Source: Thalassovita sp.
GTDB taxonomy: Bacteria; Pseudomonadota; Alphaproteobacteria; Rhodobacterales; Rhodobacteraceae
Assembly (NCBI GenBank): GCA_029212905.1
Contig: JARGPB010000010.1
Coordinates: forward strand, 83,355-147,354
Length of the DNA: 64,000 bases
Reading direction: 5' to 3'
Part shown: positions 26,048-33,624 of the stretch, in pieces
Layout: the number at the start of each line of letters is the position of its first letter
Numbering within the stretch: the stretch's first letter is position 1
Translations under genes and position numbers: made by a program
The notes under the pieces: generated by a model
Databases searched by the model: none
What the model saw: the letters and a program-made list of their open reading frames with translations, nothing else
What the model was told of the DNA's origin: nothing

Positions 26048-27007
26048 ATGACATTCAACCAAAAGCATCTTCTGGGGATCGAGCCCCTGCACCCCACCGA
26101 GATCACCGCCATTCTGGATCTGGCCGACCAATATGTCGATCTGAACCGGCGCGATCAGAAACACTCGGATGCGCTGGCCGGGCTGACGCAGATCAACATG
26201 TTCTTTGAAAACTCGACCCGCACGCAGGCCAGTTTCGAACTGGCCGGCAAACGTCTGGGCGCGGATGTGATGAACATGGCGATGCAGGCGTCCAGCATCA
26301 AAAAGGGGGAAACCCTGATTGACACCGCCCTGACGCTGAACGCCATGCACCCTGATCTGCTGGTCGTGCGTCATCCGCATTCCGGCGCCGTGGACCTGCT
26401 GGCGCAGAAGGTGAACTGCGCCGTGCTGAACGCAGGCGACGGCCGCCACGAACACCCCACTCAGGCCCTGCTGGACGCGCTGACCATCCGCCGCGCCAAG
26501 GGCCGCCTGCACCGGCTGAACATCGCAATTTGCGGCGACATCGCGCACAGCCGCGTTGCCCGCTCAAACCTGATCCTGCTGGGCAAGATGGAAAACCGCA
26601 TCCGTCTGGTCGGTCCGCCCACCCTGATGCCGTCCCAGATTGATCACTTCGGCTGCGAGGTCTACCACGACATGCAAGAGGGCCTTCAGGACGTGGATGT
26701 CGTGATGATGCTGCGCCTGCAACGCGAACGCATGGACGGCGGCTTTATCCCGTCGGAACGCGAATATTACCACCGCTACGGTCTGGACGCCGAAAAACTG
26801 TCCGTCGCCAAGGATGACGCCATCGTCATGCACCCCGGCCCGATGAACCGCGGCGTTGAAATCGACGGGGACATCGCCGATGACATCAACCGCTCGGTGA
26901 TTCAGGAACAGGTGGAAATGGGTGTCGCGGTCCGCATGGCCGCGATGGACCTGCTGGCCCGCAATCTGCGCGCCTCTCGCACCGCCACCAAGGAGGTCAC
27001 AGCTTGA
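26048..27007 (+). CDS. pyrB: Aspartate carbamoyltransferase catalytic subunit
   Basis: The 319-residue enzyme makes carbamoyl-aspartate in de novo pyrimidine synthesis. It has the carbamoyl-phosphate motif F-E-N-S-T-R-T-Q, H-P-T-Q-A-L-L-D and the late M-H-P-G-P-M-N-R-G. No regulatory PyrI gene is adjacent. Instead it heads a run that ends with a degenerate dihydroorotase homologue, the partner type found in PyrBC' holoenzymes. The stop overlaps the TTG start of the next gene. Confidence 0.96.
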   Translation: MTFNQKHLLGIEPLHPTEITAILDLADQYVDLNRRDQKHSDALAGLTQINMFFENSTRTQASFELAGKRLGADVMNMAMQASSIKKGETLIDTALTLNAMHPDLLVVRHPHSGAVDLLAQKVNCAVLNAGDGRHEHPTQALLDALTIRRAKGRLHRLNIAICGDIAHSRVARSNLILLGKMENRIRLVGPPTLMPSQIDHFGCEVYHDMQEGLQDVDVVMMLRLQRERMDGGFIPSEREYYHRYGLDAEKLSVAKDDAIVMHPGPMNRGVEIDGDIADDINRSVIQEQVEMGVAVRMAAMDLLARNLRASRTATKEVTA

Positions 27008-27552
27008 GCGACCGGATCGAGGTTCCCGCGCATGAAACCGGCGTTGTCCGGATGTTTGCCGTGGACCTCCCCCCCGAAGAGATCGAGGATTTCGCCGATC
27101 CCGACCGCGAAGGCTGGCCCCTGATCGCGGCACTGGGGCTCTATGATCTGAATCCCGCGTATGTGGAAATCTTCCCGGTGAACCAGCTCGAGGACATGGG
27201 CCTGACCAGCTATCTGATCGAGGGCTACAATATCGACCCCGAGGATCTGCAAACCGATCGCACCATGCTGAACCAGATCCGGGGCTATGTCGCGCTGATT
27301 TCGTCCGGCGCCTTTCGGGGCCATGCGCAGACTTTGCGCCTGCACCAACCCTTGCGCTGGCTGGGCACCTGGGCCGAGCCCCTTCCGGATCTGGACCTGT
27401 CCGCGATTCCCTCGGATGCGGCGCAGGGCACGCTGGACGGCCCCGATGCCCCTGCGCCGAAACTTGTTGTGCCGCGCTGGCTGGGCTGGGCTGTGCCGCT
27501 GGCCGGTATTGCCATCGGGGCGCTGATTTATTTTCTCTCGCCCCATAGGTGA
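27004..27552 (+). CDS. Uncharacterised tail-anchored protein between pyrB and the pyrC homologue
   Basis: No named family is recognised. The 182-residue protein begins at a TTG whose last bases form the pyrB stop (TTGA), which supports translational coupling. The soluble part is acidic, with short D-P-D and E-I-E-D motifs. A single hydrophobic segment lies at the very C-terminus (W-L-G-W-A-V-P-L-A-G-I-A-I-G-A-L-I-Y-F), so it is probably an inner-membrane tail-anchored protein with its domain in the cytosol. A role near pyrimidine or phospholipid synthesis is suggested only by position. Confidence 0.75.
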   Translation: MSDRIEVPAHETGVVRMFAVDLPPEEIEDFADPDREGWPLIAALGLYDLNPAYVEIFPVNQLEDMGLTSYLIEGYNIDPEDLQTDRTMLNQIRGYVALISSGAFRGHAQTLRLHQPLRWLGTWAEPLPDLDLSAIPSDAAQGTLDGPDAPAPKLVVPRWLGWAVPLAGIAIGALIYFLSPHR

Positions 27553-27555
27553 CAC

Positions 27556-27996
27556 ATGTACGGATCGCTAACCCCCACCACCCAACTGAATGACGGCGAA
27601 CAGATCCTGCTCGAGATTTTTCCCGACCGGGCGACCTATTGGCGCGATCACGCCTGGATGGCCGCAATCGCCATGGGTATCGGCATGGCGATCCTGTTTT
27701 TCATGGGCAATCCGCATGTCTGGACCGGCGCCATTGGCGGGCTTGCGGCCATCGCGGTACGGGCCTTCTATGTCGCCTCGGACGAGCTCAAGGCCCGCTG
27801 GGACCTGACAGACGAGCGCCTTCTGGGTCCGCAGGGGCGCGCTGTCCGCCTGTCGGAAATCAAGGCGCTGAAATCGCTGGGCTCGGCTATTCAGGTGGTC
27901 ACGCTGTCGGGTGACAAACACCTGCTGAAATATCTGGCGGACAAGGACGCCACCCGCCAGGCCATCACCCGCGCTCAGGCCGGAGGACGCCCATGA
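27556..27996 (+). CDS. Small membrane protein with PH-like C-terminal domain
   Basis: The 146-residue protein has two close hydrophobic helices (about residues 33-52 and 55-70). A beta-rich segment follows, reading R-W-D-L-T-D-E-R-L-L-G-P-Q-G-R and then S-E-I-K-A-L-K-S-L-G-S-A. Two helices followed by a strand-rich 'x-x-L-T-x-x-R' domain is the layout of bacterial PH-domain (bPH/DUF304-like) membrane proteins; this is a resemblance, not a firm match. It sits 3 bp after the tail-anchored gene and overlaps the next gene by four bases. Confidence 0.7.
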   Translation: MYGSLTPTTQLNDGEQILLEIFPDRATYWRDHAWMAAIAMGIGMAILFFMGNPHVWTGAIGGLAAIAVRAFYVASDELKARWDLTDERLLGPQGRAVRLSEIKALKSLGSAIQVVTLSGDKHLLKYLADKDATRQAITRAQAGGRP

Positions 27997-28550
27997 CAGC
28001 AGCCCAGACCGACCGGCGCGGCTGGGAAAATATCCTGGACGCGGACGAACATATCCTCTGGCAGGGACGCCCGGATCCGACGCTCAGGTTCGCCTTTGCC
28101 GGTCTGGGCCGCACGATGTTTGGCGCGGCCTTTGCCGGGTTCGCGCTGTTCTGGATGACCATGGCCGCGCAGGGCGGCGGGTTTTTCTGGATGTTCGGGC
28201 TGATCCATTTCGCCGCCGGTGTTGGCATCATGGGGGGCGCCGCGTTGTTGTTCCCGTACCGGGCCCGCCACACCTGGTACACCCTGTCCAGCAAACGCGC
28301 CTTTGTCGCGACGGATTTCCCCGTTCAGGGCAGGAAACTGCGCGACTATCCGATTGCCCCCGACACCAACCTGTTGCTGGACGAAAACACGGTCTCGACC
28401 CTGTATTTCGGCCCCGAGCCCGTGTTCCGCAAGAACCAAAATCGCGCGCGCCGCGTCGGGTTTGAACGCATTCACGACGGTCGCCGCGTCTATGGGATGA
28501 TGCGCGACATCCAGCGCGCCCAGCGCCTGGCCGCGGGATCCCCCACATGA
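27993..28550 (+). CDS. Small PH-like membrane protein, paralogue 1
   Basis: The 185-residue protein begins with a short motif I-L-D-A-D-E-H-I-L-W-Q-G-R-P-D-P, followed by two hydrophobic helices and a beta-rich domain (T-W-Y-T-L-S-S-K-R-A-F-V-A-T). It ends with G-F-E-R-I-H-D-G-R-R-V-Y. The W-Q-G-x-P-x-P opening and Y-x-L-T/S-x-x-R pattern are typical of bacterial PH-like membrane proteins. The next gene is a clear tandem paralogue with the same opening and ending. Function is unknown. Confidence 0.72.
   Translation: MTAAQTDRRGWENILDADEHILWQGRPDPTLRFAFAGLGRTMFGAAFAGFALFWMTMAAQGGGFFWMFGLIHFAAGVGIMGGAALLFPYRARHTWYTLSSKRAFVATDFPVQGRKLRDYPIAPDTNLLLDENTVSTLYFGPEPVFRKNQNRARRVGFERIHDGRRVYGMMRDIQRAQRLAAGSPT
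28042..28063 (+). repeat. 22-bp identical segment shared by tandem paralogues (first copy)
   Basis: The sequence CGGACGAACATATCCTCTGG plus CA is identical at 28584-28605 in the next gene and encodes the D-E-H-I-L-W-Q motif in both. Identity at third codon positions, while the rest of the two genes has diverged, points to constraint or gene conversion. Confidence 0.8.
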
Positions 28551-29107
28551 GCCCCCCGCGCGACTGGTCCGACATTCTGGACACGGACGAACATATCCTC
28601 TGGCAAGGCCAGCCCGACCCCGGCCCCGAGCTGAGCATTCCCGGTCCCGCCATGGGGCTGTTTGTGGTGTTCTGGCTGGGGACCGGCGCGATGTGGGTCT
28701 CGGACCTGCCCGGGTCCCTGCCCTTTGCGCTGGTGCATCTGGCGATCGGCGCGGCCGCCCTGGCCAAGCCCCTGCTGTGGGACCCCATGGCCCGCCGACA
28801 TACGTGGTATTCGCTCAGCAACAAACGCGCCTATATCGCCACCAACCTCCCCTTTAATGGCAAGCGCCTGCGGTCCTATACGCTGGATGCCGATAACCGC
28901 GTCACGCTGGAAAACGGCCCACTGTATACGGTGAACTTCATCACCTCGATCCTGACCCCGCAGCAGGATATGCGCGCCGCCCGGTCCCGCTTGCGCCAGC
29001 CCTTGATCCGTCAGCGCCACGGGTTCGAACGCCTGCACGACGGCCCGCAGGTCTATCACCTGATCCAAGACATCCAGACCCCAGACCGGCAGGAGCCCCC
29101 CCAATGA
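28547..29107 (+). CDS. Small PH-like membrane protein, paralogue 2
   Basis: The 186-residue protein mirrors its upstream neighbour. It has the N-terminal motif I-L-D-T-D-E-H-I-L-W-Q-G-Q-P-D-P and two hydrophobic helices. The beta-rich domain carries T-W-Y-S-L-S-N-K-R-A-Y-I-A-T, and the ending is G-F-E-R-L-H-D-G-P-Q-V-Y. The first and last segments are far better conserved between the two than the helices. It overlaps both neighbours by four bases. The pair may form a heteromeric membrane complex, but this is inference. Confidence 0.72.
   Translation: MSPPRDWSDILDTDEHILWQGQPDPGPELSIPGPAMGLFVVFWLGTGAMWVSDLPGSLPFALVHLAIGAAALAKPLLWDPMARRHTWYSLSNKRAYIATNLPFNGKRLRSYTLDADNRVTLENGPLYTVNFITSILTPQQDMRAARSRLRQPLIRQRHGFERLHDGPQVYHLIQDIQTPDRQEPPQ
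28584..28605 (+). repeat. 22-bp identical segment shared by tandem paralogues (second copy)
   Basis: This is the second copy of the exact 22-bp match that begins at 28042. It lies at the equivalent codons of paralogue 2. Confidence 0.8.
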
Positions 29108-29580
29108 CGCTTTGGTCACAATCGCTTGCGCATGTTTACGACCGCCACCCCCTGATGCTTTTGGCTGGGCACCGCCTGCCGCTGGCTGTGGCTCTCGCGG
29201 TCTATGCATGGCTGCGCTATGCCGGGACCGACACCCCCACGGCCCTGCTGATGCTGGGGGGCGCGCTGATCGCCTGGATCGCCCTGTCCGCGGCCGTGAC
29301 TTGGGTCCTGACCCGTCACCGCACGCAGTTCATCCTCACCGACACCGGGATCACCCGTATGCAGGGCAGCATCGAACAGACCCTACCCTTTGGCGACAGC
29401 GCCGATTATACCCTGACCCGGGGCCCCCTGCGCCGGGCGCTGAACCTGCCTGCCGAACTGCGCCTTAGCGGTCAGCAGGGCATCATGCGCAAATGGACCG
29501 TGAAATGGCCTGTCGCTGATACCCATATGGCCGATCTGCGCCAGACTCTGGACACCGTGCTCAAAGGAAAACGCACATGA
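29104..29580 (+). CDS. Small membrane protein with PH-like domain
   Basis: The 158-residue protein has two hydrophobic helices (about residues 24-40 and 45-70). A strand-rich C-terminal half follows with T-Q-F-I-L-T-D-T-G-I-T-R, again the pattern of a bacterial PH-like domain. It overlaps the dihydroorotase homologue by four bases and paralogue 2 by four bases. It is the fifth unknown gene in the pyrB-plsY run. I cannot assign a function. Confidence 0.7.
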   Translation: MTLWSQSLAHVYDRHPLMLLAGHRLPLAVALAVYAWLRYAGTDTPTALLMLGGALIAWIALSAAVTWVLTRHRTQFILTDTGITRMQGSIEQTLPFGDSADYTLTRGPLRRALNLPAELRLSGQQGIMRKWTVKWPVADTHMADLRQTLDTVLKGKRT

Positions 29581-30857
29581 CCGCCACACTGATAACCAAT
29601 GTCCACCTGATCGACCCCGTCGCCAGCGCGGTCGAGCACGGCTCGATCCTGTTGGAAAACGGCACGATCACCGGCCATGGCGCAGAAATCGCCGTCCCCA
29701 AAGGCGCGCGCGTGATTGACGGCGGCGGCAAATATCTGGCGCCGGGCATTGTCGATATCGGTGTCAAAGTCTGCGAACCCGGCGAACGCCACAAGGAATC
29801 CTTTCGCTCGGCCGGTCAGGCGGCGGCGGCGGGCGGTGTGACCACCATTATCACCCGTCCCGACACCCTGCCCGCCATCGACAGCCCCGAGGTTCTGGAA
29901 TTCGTCACCCGCCGCGCCCAAGAGGCCGCCCCCGTGAACGTCATTTCCATGGCCGCCCTGACCAAGGGCCGCGAGGGCCGCGAAATGACCGAGATCGGGT
30001 TCCTGCTGGATGCCGGGGCCATTGCCTTTACCGATTGCGACCGCGTGGTCGACAACACCAAGGTGTTCAGCCGCGCGCTGACCTATGCCAAATCGCTGGG
30101 CGCGCTGGTCATCGCCCACCCTCAGGAACCGATCCTGTCCAAAGGCGCCGCTGTGACCTCGGGCAAATTTGCGTCGCTGCGCGGTCTGCCCGCCGTCACC
30201 CCCATGGCCGAGCGCATGGGCCTGGACCGCGACATTGCCCTGCTGGAAATGACCGGCGCGAAATACCACGCCGATCAGATCACCACCGCCCGCGCCCTGC
30301 CCGCACTGGAGCGCGCCAAACGCAACGGGCTGGACATCACCGCCGGCACCTCGATCCACCACCTGACCCTGAACGAACTGGACGTCGCCGACTACCGCAC
30401 CTTCTTCAAGGTCAAGCCGCCCCTGCGCTCCGAAGACGACCGCCTGGCCATCGTCGATGCGGTTCGCCACGGGCTGATCGACACGATTTCGTCGATGCAC
30501 ACCCCCCAGGACGAAGAATCCAAACGCCTCCCCTTCGAAGAGGCCGCCTCGGGTGCCGTCGGCCTGGAAACCTTCCTGCCCGCCGCCCTGCGCCTCTATC
30601 ACTCCGGCGATCTGACCCTGCCGCAACTGTTCCGCGCCATGTCGCTGAACCCCGCCAATCGCCTTGGCCTGCCCTCCGGTCGCCTGACCCCCGGCGCCCC
30701 CGCCGATCTGATCCTCTTCGATCCCGGCGCCCCCTTCGTCATGGACCGTACAAAACTGCGCTCCAAATCGAAAAACACCCCCTTCGATGGCGCAAGAATG
30801 CAGGGCAAAGTCCTCGCGACCTTCGTTGCCGGCACCCAAATCTTCGGAGACCTCTGA
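29577..30857 (+). CDS. Dihydroorotase homologue, probably non-catalytic (PyrC' type)
   Basis: The 426-residue protein has the amidohydrolase fold and aligns along its length with dihydroorotases (A-P-G-I-V-D-I, S-x-H-H-L-T-L-N-E, G-A-V-G-L-E-T). However, the metal-binding H-x-H of V-D-x-H-V-H is G62-V63-K64, and the catalytic aspartate of the D-H-A-P motif is Met307 (S-M-H-T-P-Q). It should not bind the binuclear zinc site normally. Non-catalytic PyrC' partners of PyrB are established in Pseudomonas and occur in alphaproteobacteria; a second, active pyrC should exist elsewhere. It overlaps plsY by one base. Confidence 0.88.
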   Translation: MTATLITNVHLIDPVASAVEHGSILLENGTITGHGAEIAVPKGARVIDGGGKYLAPGIVDIGVKVCEPGERHKESFRSAGQAAAAGGVTTIITRPDTLPAIDSPEVLEFVTRRAQEAAPVNVISMAALTKGREGREMTEIGFLLDAGAIAFTDCDRVVDNTKVFSRALTYAKSLGALVIAHPQEPILSKGAAVTSGKFASLRGLPAVTPMAERMGLDRDIALLEMTGAKYHADQITTARALPALERAKRNGLDITAGTSIHHLTLNELDVADYRTFFKVKPPLRSEDDRLAIVDAVRHGLIDTISSMHTPQDEESKRLPFEEAASGAVGLETFLPAALRLYHSGDLTLPQLFRAMSLNPANRLGLPSGRLTPGAPADLILFDPGAPFVMDRTKLRSKSKNTPFDGARMQGKVLATFVAGTQIFGDL

Positions 30858-31462
30858 TGCCCGATCTCACATCCGCCCAAACCGTCCTGATCCTGTGGGC
30901 CGTGATCGGCTACCTGCTGGGCTCGGTTCCCTTCGGCATGGTCATCGCCAAATTCATGGGCCTGGGCAATCTGCGCGACATCGGGTCGGGCAATATCGGC
31001 GCCACCAACGTGCTGCGCACCGGCAGCAAACCCGCCGCCGCCGCAACCCTGCTGCTGGATGGCGGCAAGGGCGCCGCGGCGGTTCTGCTCGCCCGCAGCT
31101 TCGCCACCGAGGACGCCGCCCAGCTTGCCGGCGGCATGGCCTTCCTCGGCCATTGCTTCCCGCTGTGGCTGAAATTCAAGGGCGGCAAAGGCGTCGCCAC
31201 CTTCCTCGGCCTGCTGCTGGGCCTCGCCTGGCCCGTGGGTCTGGCCGCCTGCGCCACCTGGCTGGTGACGGCCCTGGCCGTGCGCATCTCGTCCTTTTCG
31301 GCCCTGATGGCCGCCGCCACGTCGACCATCTGGATGATCGTCTTCGGCTACGGCAACATGATCACCCTCGGCGCCTCGCTGACCCTGCTGATCTTCTGGA
31401 CCCACCGCGCCAACATCAATCGCATCCGCAAAGGGACCGAGCCCAAAATCGGCAAGAAATAA
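30857..31462 (+). CDS. plsY: Glycerol-3-phosphate acyltransferase PlsY
   Basis: The 201-residue inner-membrane enzyme transfers acyl groups from acyl-phosphate to glycerol-3-phosphate in phospholipid synthesis. Family motifs are present: G-S-V-P-F-G near the first helix, G-S-G-N-I-G-A-T-N-V-L-R, and F-K-G-G-K-G-V-A-T. The ATG overlaps the preceding stop (TGATG), completing a run that starts at pyrB. A repeat element and two hairpins follow before the convergent gshA. Confidence 0.96.
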   Translation: MPDLTSAQTVLILWAVIGYLLGSVPFGMVIAKFMGLGNLRDIGSGNIGATNVLRTGSKPAAAATLLLDGGKGAAAVLLARSFATEDAAQLAGGMAFLGHCFPLWLKFKGGKGVATFLGLLLGLAWPVGLAACATWLVTALAVRISSFSALMAAATSTIWMIVFGYGNMITLGASLTLLIFWTHRANINRIRKGTEPKIGKK

Positions 31463-31507
31463 TCCCCAGGCGTCCGCCCCGCGCATGAAATTGGCGGCGG
31501 CCCCACC

Positions 31508-31529
31508 TTTCATCTTGCCCAAAATACTC
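31508..31529 (+). repeat. Convergent-end repeat element, copy D
   Basis: The 22-bp sequence begins TTTCATCTTGCCC and ends AAATACTC, differing from copy A only in the central three-base spacer. It lies 45 bp after the plsY stop, in the spacer before the convergent gshA. Confidence 0.75.
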
Positions 31530-31576
31530 ACTGCCGAACCCTGCCGCCCCCACCCGGTTCATGGGGTCCGCACAGC

Positions 31577-31602
31577 AAAACGCCCGGTGATTTCACCGGG
31601 CG
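31577..31602 (-). terminator. Intrinsic terminator for gshA
   Basis: A perfect stem CGCCCGGTGA / TCACCGGGCG (31581-31590 and 31593-31602) is followed on the minus strand by GTTTTGC. It fits termination of gshA transcription. A weaker hairpin, TTTGTCCC / GGGACAAA, lies at 31633-31655, closer to the gene. Confidence 0.65.
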
Positions 31603-31675
31603 CGCGTGGTCTTTTATTGTCTAAGCAGGGGATTTGTCCCAAATCATGGGACAAAAGGCACAAAAGCCCCCAAAC

Positions 31676-33046
31676 TCAATAGCTGTACTCGCTGTAAATC
31701 CGGGTCAGATCTCCGGCCCAATCGCCATTATATGCCGCCAGCAATTCGTCTGCCGGGGTCATGCCGGTTTCGATGCTGTCTTCCAAGGCGTGCAGGAAAT
31801 GGCGCTCGTCCTGCACCATGCCGCCCAGGCCCGGACGCGCTCGTGCGATCAGACCTTTGCGTGAAATATCAAGCACTTCTGACGCCAGATCAATCATCCG
31901 ACGGCCGCCCACAATGGCCTGAAGCCCCCGTACGCTGGCCTCGACTCGCCAGGCTTCGCGGGTTTCCGCGTCCCAGTGTTTCACCAGGTCCCAGGCCGCA
32001 TCCAGGCTGCTTTGGTCATACATCAGCCCCACCCAGAACGCCGGCAAAGCACAGATCCGCCGCCAAGGCCCCCCGTCCGCACCGCGCATTTCCATGTACT
32101 TTTTGATCCGCGCTTCGGGGAAGGCTGTGGTCAGGTGATCCGCCCAGTCCGACAGGGTCGGAGTCTCGCCAGGCAACGCAGGCAGTTTCCCCTTCATAAA
32201 GTCGCGGAAAGACTGGCCTAGCGCGTCAATATACTTTCCGTCGCGGTAAACAAAATACATTGGAACATCAAGAGCATAGTCCACGTACTGCTGAAATCCA
32301 AAGCCCTCTTCGAACACAAAAGGCAGCGTCCCAGTCCGTGCCGGATCCAGGTCGCGCCAGATGCGGGATCGCCAGGATTTGTGGCCGTTTGGCTTGCCCT
32401 CAAAGAACGGAGAATTGGCGAACAAAGCCGTCGCGACGGGCTGCAATGCCAGCGCCACGCGCAGCTTTTGCACCATGTCTGCCTCGGACCCGAAATCCAG
32501 ATTCACCTGCACAGTACAGGTTCGATACATCATGGATTTCCCCATGGTCCCGACCCGGTCCATGTATTCGTTCATCAATTTGTAACGACCCTTGGGCATC
32601 ATCGGCATCTGGTCATGCGTCCAGATCGGCGCCGCGCCCAGCCCGATGAATCCCACGCCCACCTTGTCCGCGATGTCTTTTACGTCGCGCAAGTGTTGAT
32701 TCACCTCATCACAAGTCTGGTGGATTGTCTCCAGCGGGGCGCCCGACAGTTCCAACTGCCCGCCCGGTTCCAGGCTGACATTCGCGCCGTCTTTTTCCAG
32801 GCCGATCAGTTTTCCGGCCTCCTCTAGGGGTTTCCACCCATGCAGGTCGCGCAGCCCTTTCAGAACCGCCAAAACCGACCTCTCCCCATCATAAGGGATT
32901 GGTTTCAAAGTATCTTTGCAATATCCGAACTTCTCGTGCTCGGTGCCGATGCGCCAGGCATCTTGGGGCTTGCAACCGGATTCCAGATATTCGGCCAGCT
33001 GGCCCATATGCTCGATCGGCCCGCCGCCGGATTGGGGAATGGACAT
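31676..33046 (-). CDS. gshA: Glutamate--cysteine ligase (plant/alphaproteobacterial type)
   Basis: The 456-residue enzyme makes gamma-glutamylcysteine, the first step of glutathione synthesis. Length and motifs fit the GCS2-like plant-type family: W-R-I-G-T-E-H-E-K-F near the start, G-G-Q-L-E-L-S-G-A-P, and M-M-Y-R-T-C-T-V-Q-V-N-L-D. It lies upstream of a terminator and 62 bp downstream of a small PH-like membrane gene on the same strand. The ATG at 33046 gives the expected N-terminus. Confidence 0.94.
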   Translation of the reverse strand: MSIPQSGGGPIEHMGQLAEYLESGCKPQDAWRIGTEHEKFGYCKDTLKPIPYDGERSVLAVLKGLRDLHGWKPLEEAGKLIGLEKDGANVSLEPGGQLELSGAPLETIHQTCDEVNQHLRDVKDIADKVGVGFIGLGAAPIWTHDQMPMMPKGRYKLMNEYMDRVGTMGKSMMYRTCTVQVNLDFGSEADMVQKLRVALALQPVATALFANSPFFEGKPNGHKSWRSRIWRDLDPARTGTLPFVFEEGFGFQQYVDYALDVPMYFVYRDGKYIDALGQSFRDFMKGKLPALPGETPTLSDWADHLTTAFPEARIKKYMEMRGADGGPWRRICALPAFWVGLMYDQSSLDAAWDLVKHWDAETREAWRVEASVRGLQAIVGGRRMIDLASEVLDISRKGLIARARPGLGGMVQDERHFLHALEDSIETGMTPADELLAAYNGDWAGDLTRIYSEYSY

Positions 33047-33108
33047 GTCTCGCTCCGGTCTATTTATCCCTCAGGTTTGGTCAGGATTGAGGGCTATTCC
33101 CGGCAAAG

Positions 33109-33624
33109 TCAATGCAACGACGTGTGGTTTCGGCGCCAGATCACAACATCGTTCGTTGCAGGGCCATTCAGCTGGGCCAGCAACCCTTGCATGTCCAGCC
33201 CTGGCAAATTGGCAAAGACATCAAACAGCGCCTCTGCGCCACTGGCATTGACGGGCACGTACAAGGGGGGTGTCATCAACGCCTTCAGTTGCCACATCCG
33301 AGTGTCCCTACCCACTTGAATTAATTGAATAACCTGTAGATCGCGAACCTCTAGACTGCCACCGCTGGCCGGGGCAAAATAGCTAATCACCCCCTCGTCC
33401 ACCTCAATGTGGCCAACCCCGCCGGTGCCTTTCCAGAACCGGGCGCGCCTGATCCCCAGTACCAGCAGCACGCCCCCCAGCACGATCAAACCAAACCCCA
33501 GCCATTTGATCATCCCCAACGAGGTAAGCCCCCACCACAGGCCCCAACCGATCAGCGCCGCAGCCAGCAGCGGCTCGGCCCAGCGTTTCAAGCCATCTGC
33601 AGCGTCAGGTCGGATCAGGGTCAT
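33109..33624 (-). CDS. Small membrane protein with PH-like C-terminal domain
   Basis: The 171-residue protein has two adjacent hydrophobic helices (about residues 17-36 and 39-60). A strand-rich region follows with G-H-I-E-V-D-E-G-V-I-S-Y-F and an L-E-V-R-D-L-x-V-I-x-L segment. The layout is like that of the small membrane proteins in the pyrB-plsY run, though sequence similarity is weak. It overlaps the upstream kinase-fold gene by four bases. No function can be given. Confidence 0.68.
   Translation of the reverse strand: MTLIRPDAADGLKRWAEPLLAAALIGWGLWWGLTSLGMIKWLGFGLIVLGGVLLVLGIRRARFWKGTGGVGHIEVDEGVISYFAPASGGSLEVRDLQVIQLIQVGRDTRMWQLKALMTPPLYVPVNASGAEALFDVFANLPGLDMQGLLAQLNGPATNDVVIWRRNHTSLH

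Noticed and set aside
27556..29580. Idea that the small genes are fragments of one decayed gene
   Set aside because: Each has its own start, stop overlap, membrane helices and intact domain, and two are clear paralogues; nothing suggests frameshifts.
29577..30857. Calling the dihydroorotase homologue a pseudogene
   Set aside because: The frame is intact over 426 codons with conserved non-catalytic motifs and coupled translation; loss is limited to metal and catalytic residues, which fits a functional PyrC' type protein.
31633..31655. Hairpin TTTGTCCC/GGGACAAA as a regulatory RNA
   Set aside because: The stem is short and AT-capped, and it lies just beyond the gshA stop next to a better terminator; a weak terminator part is enough to explain it.
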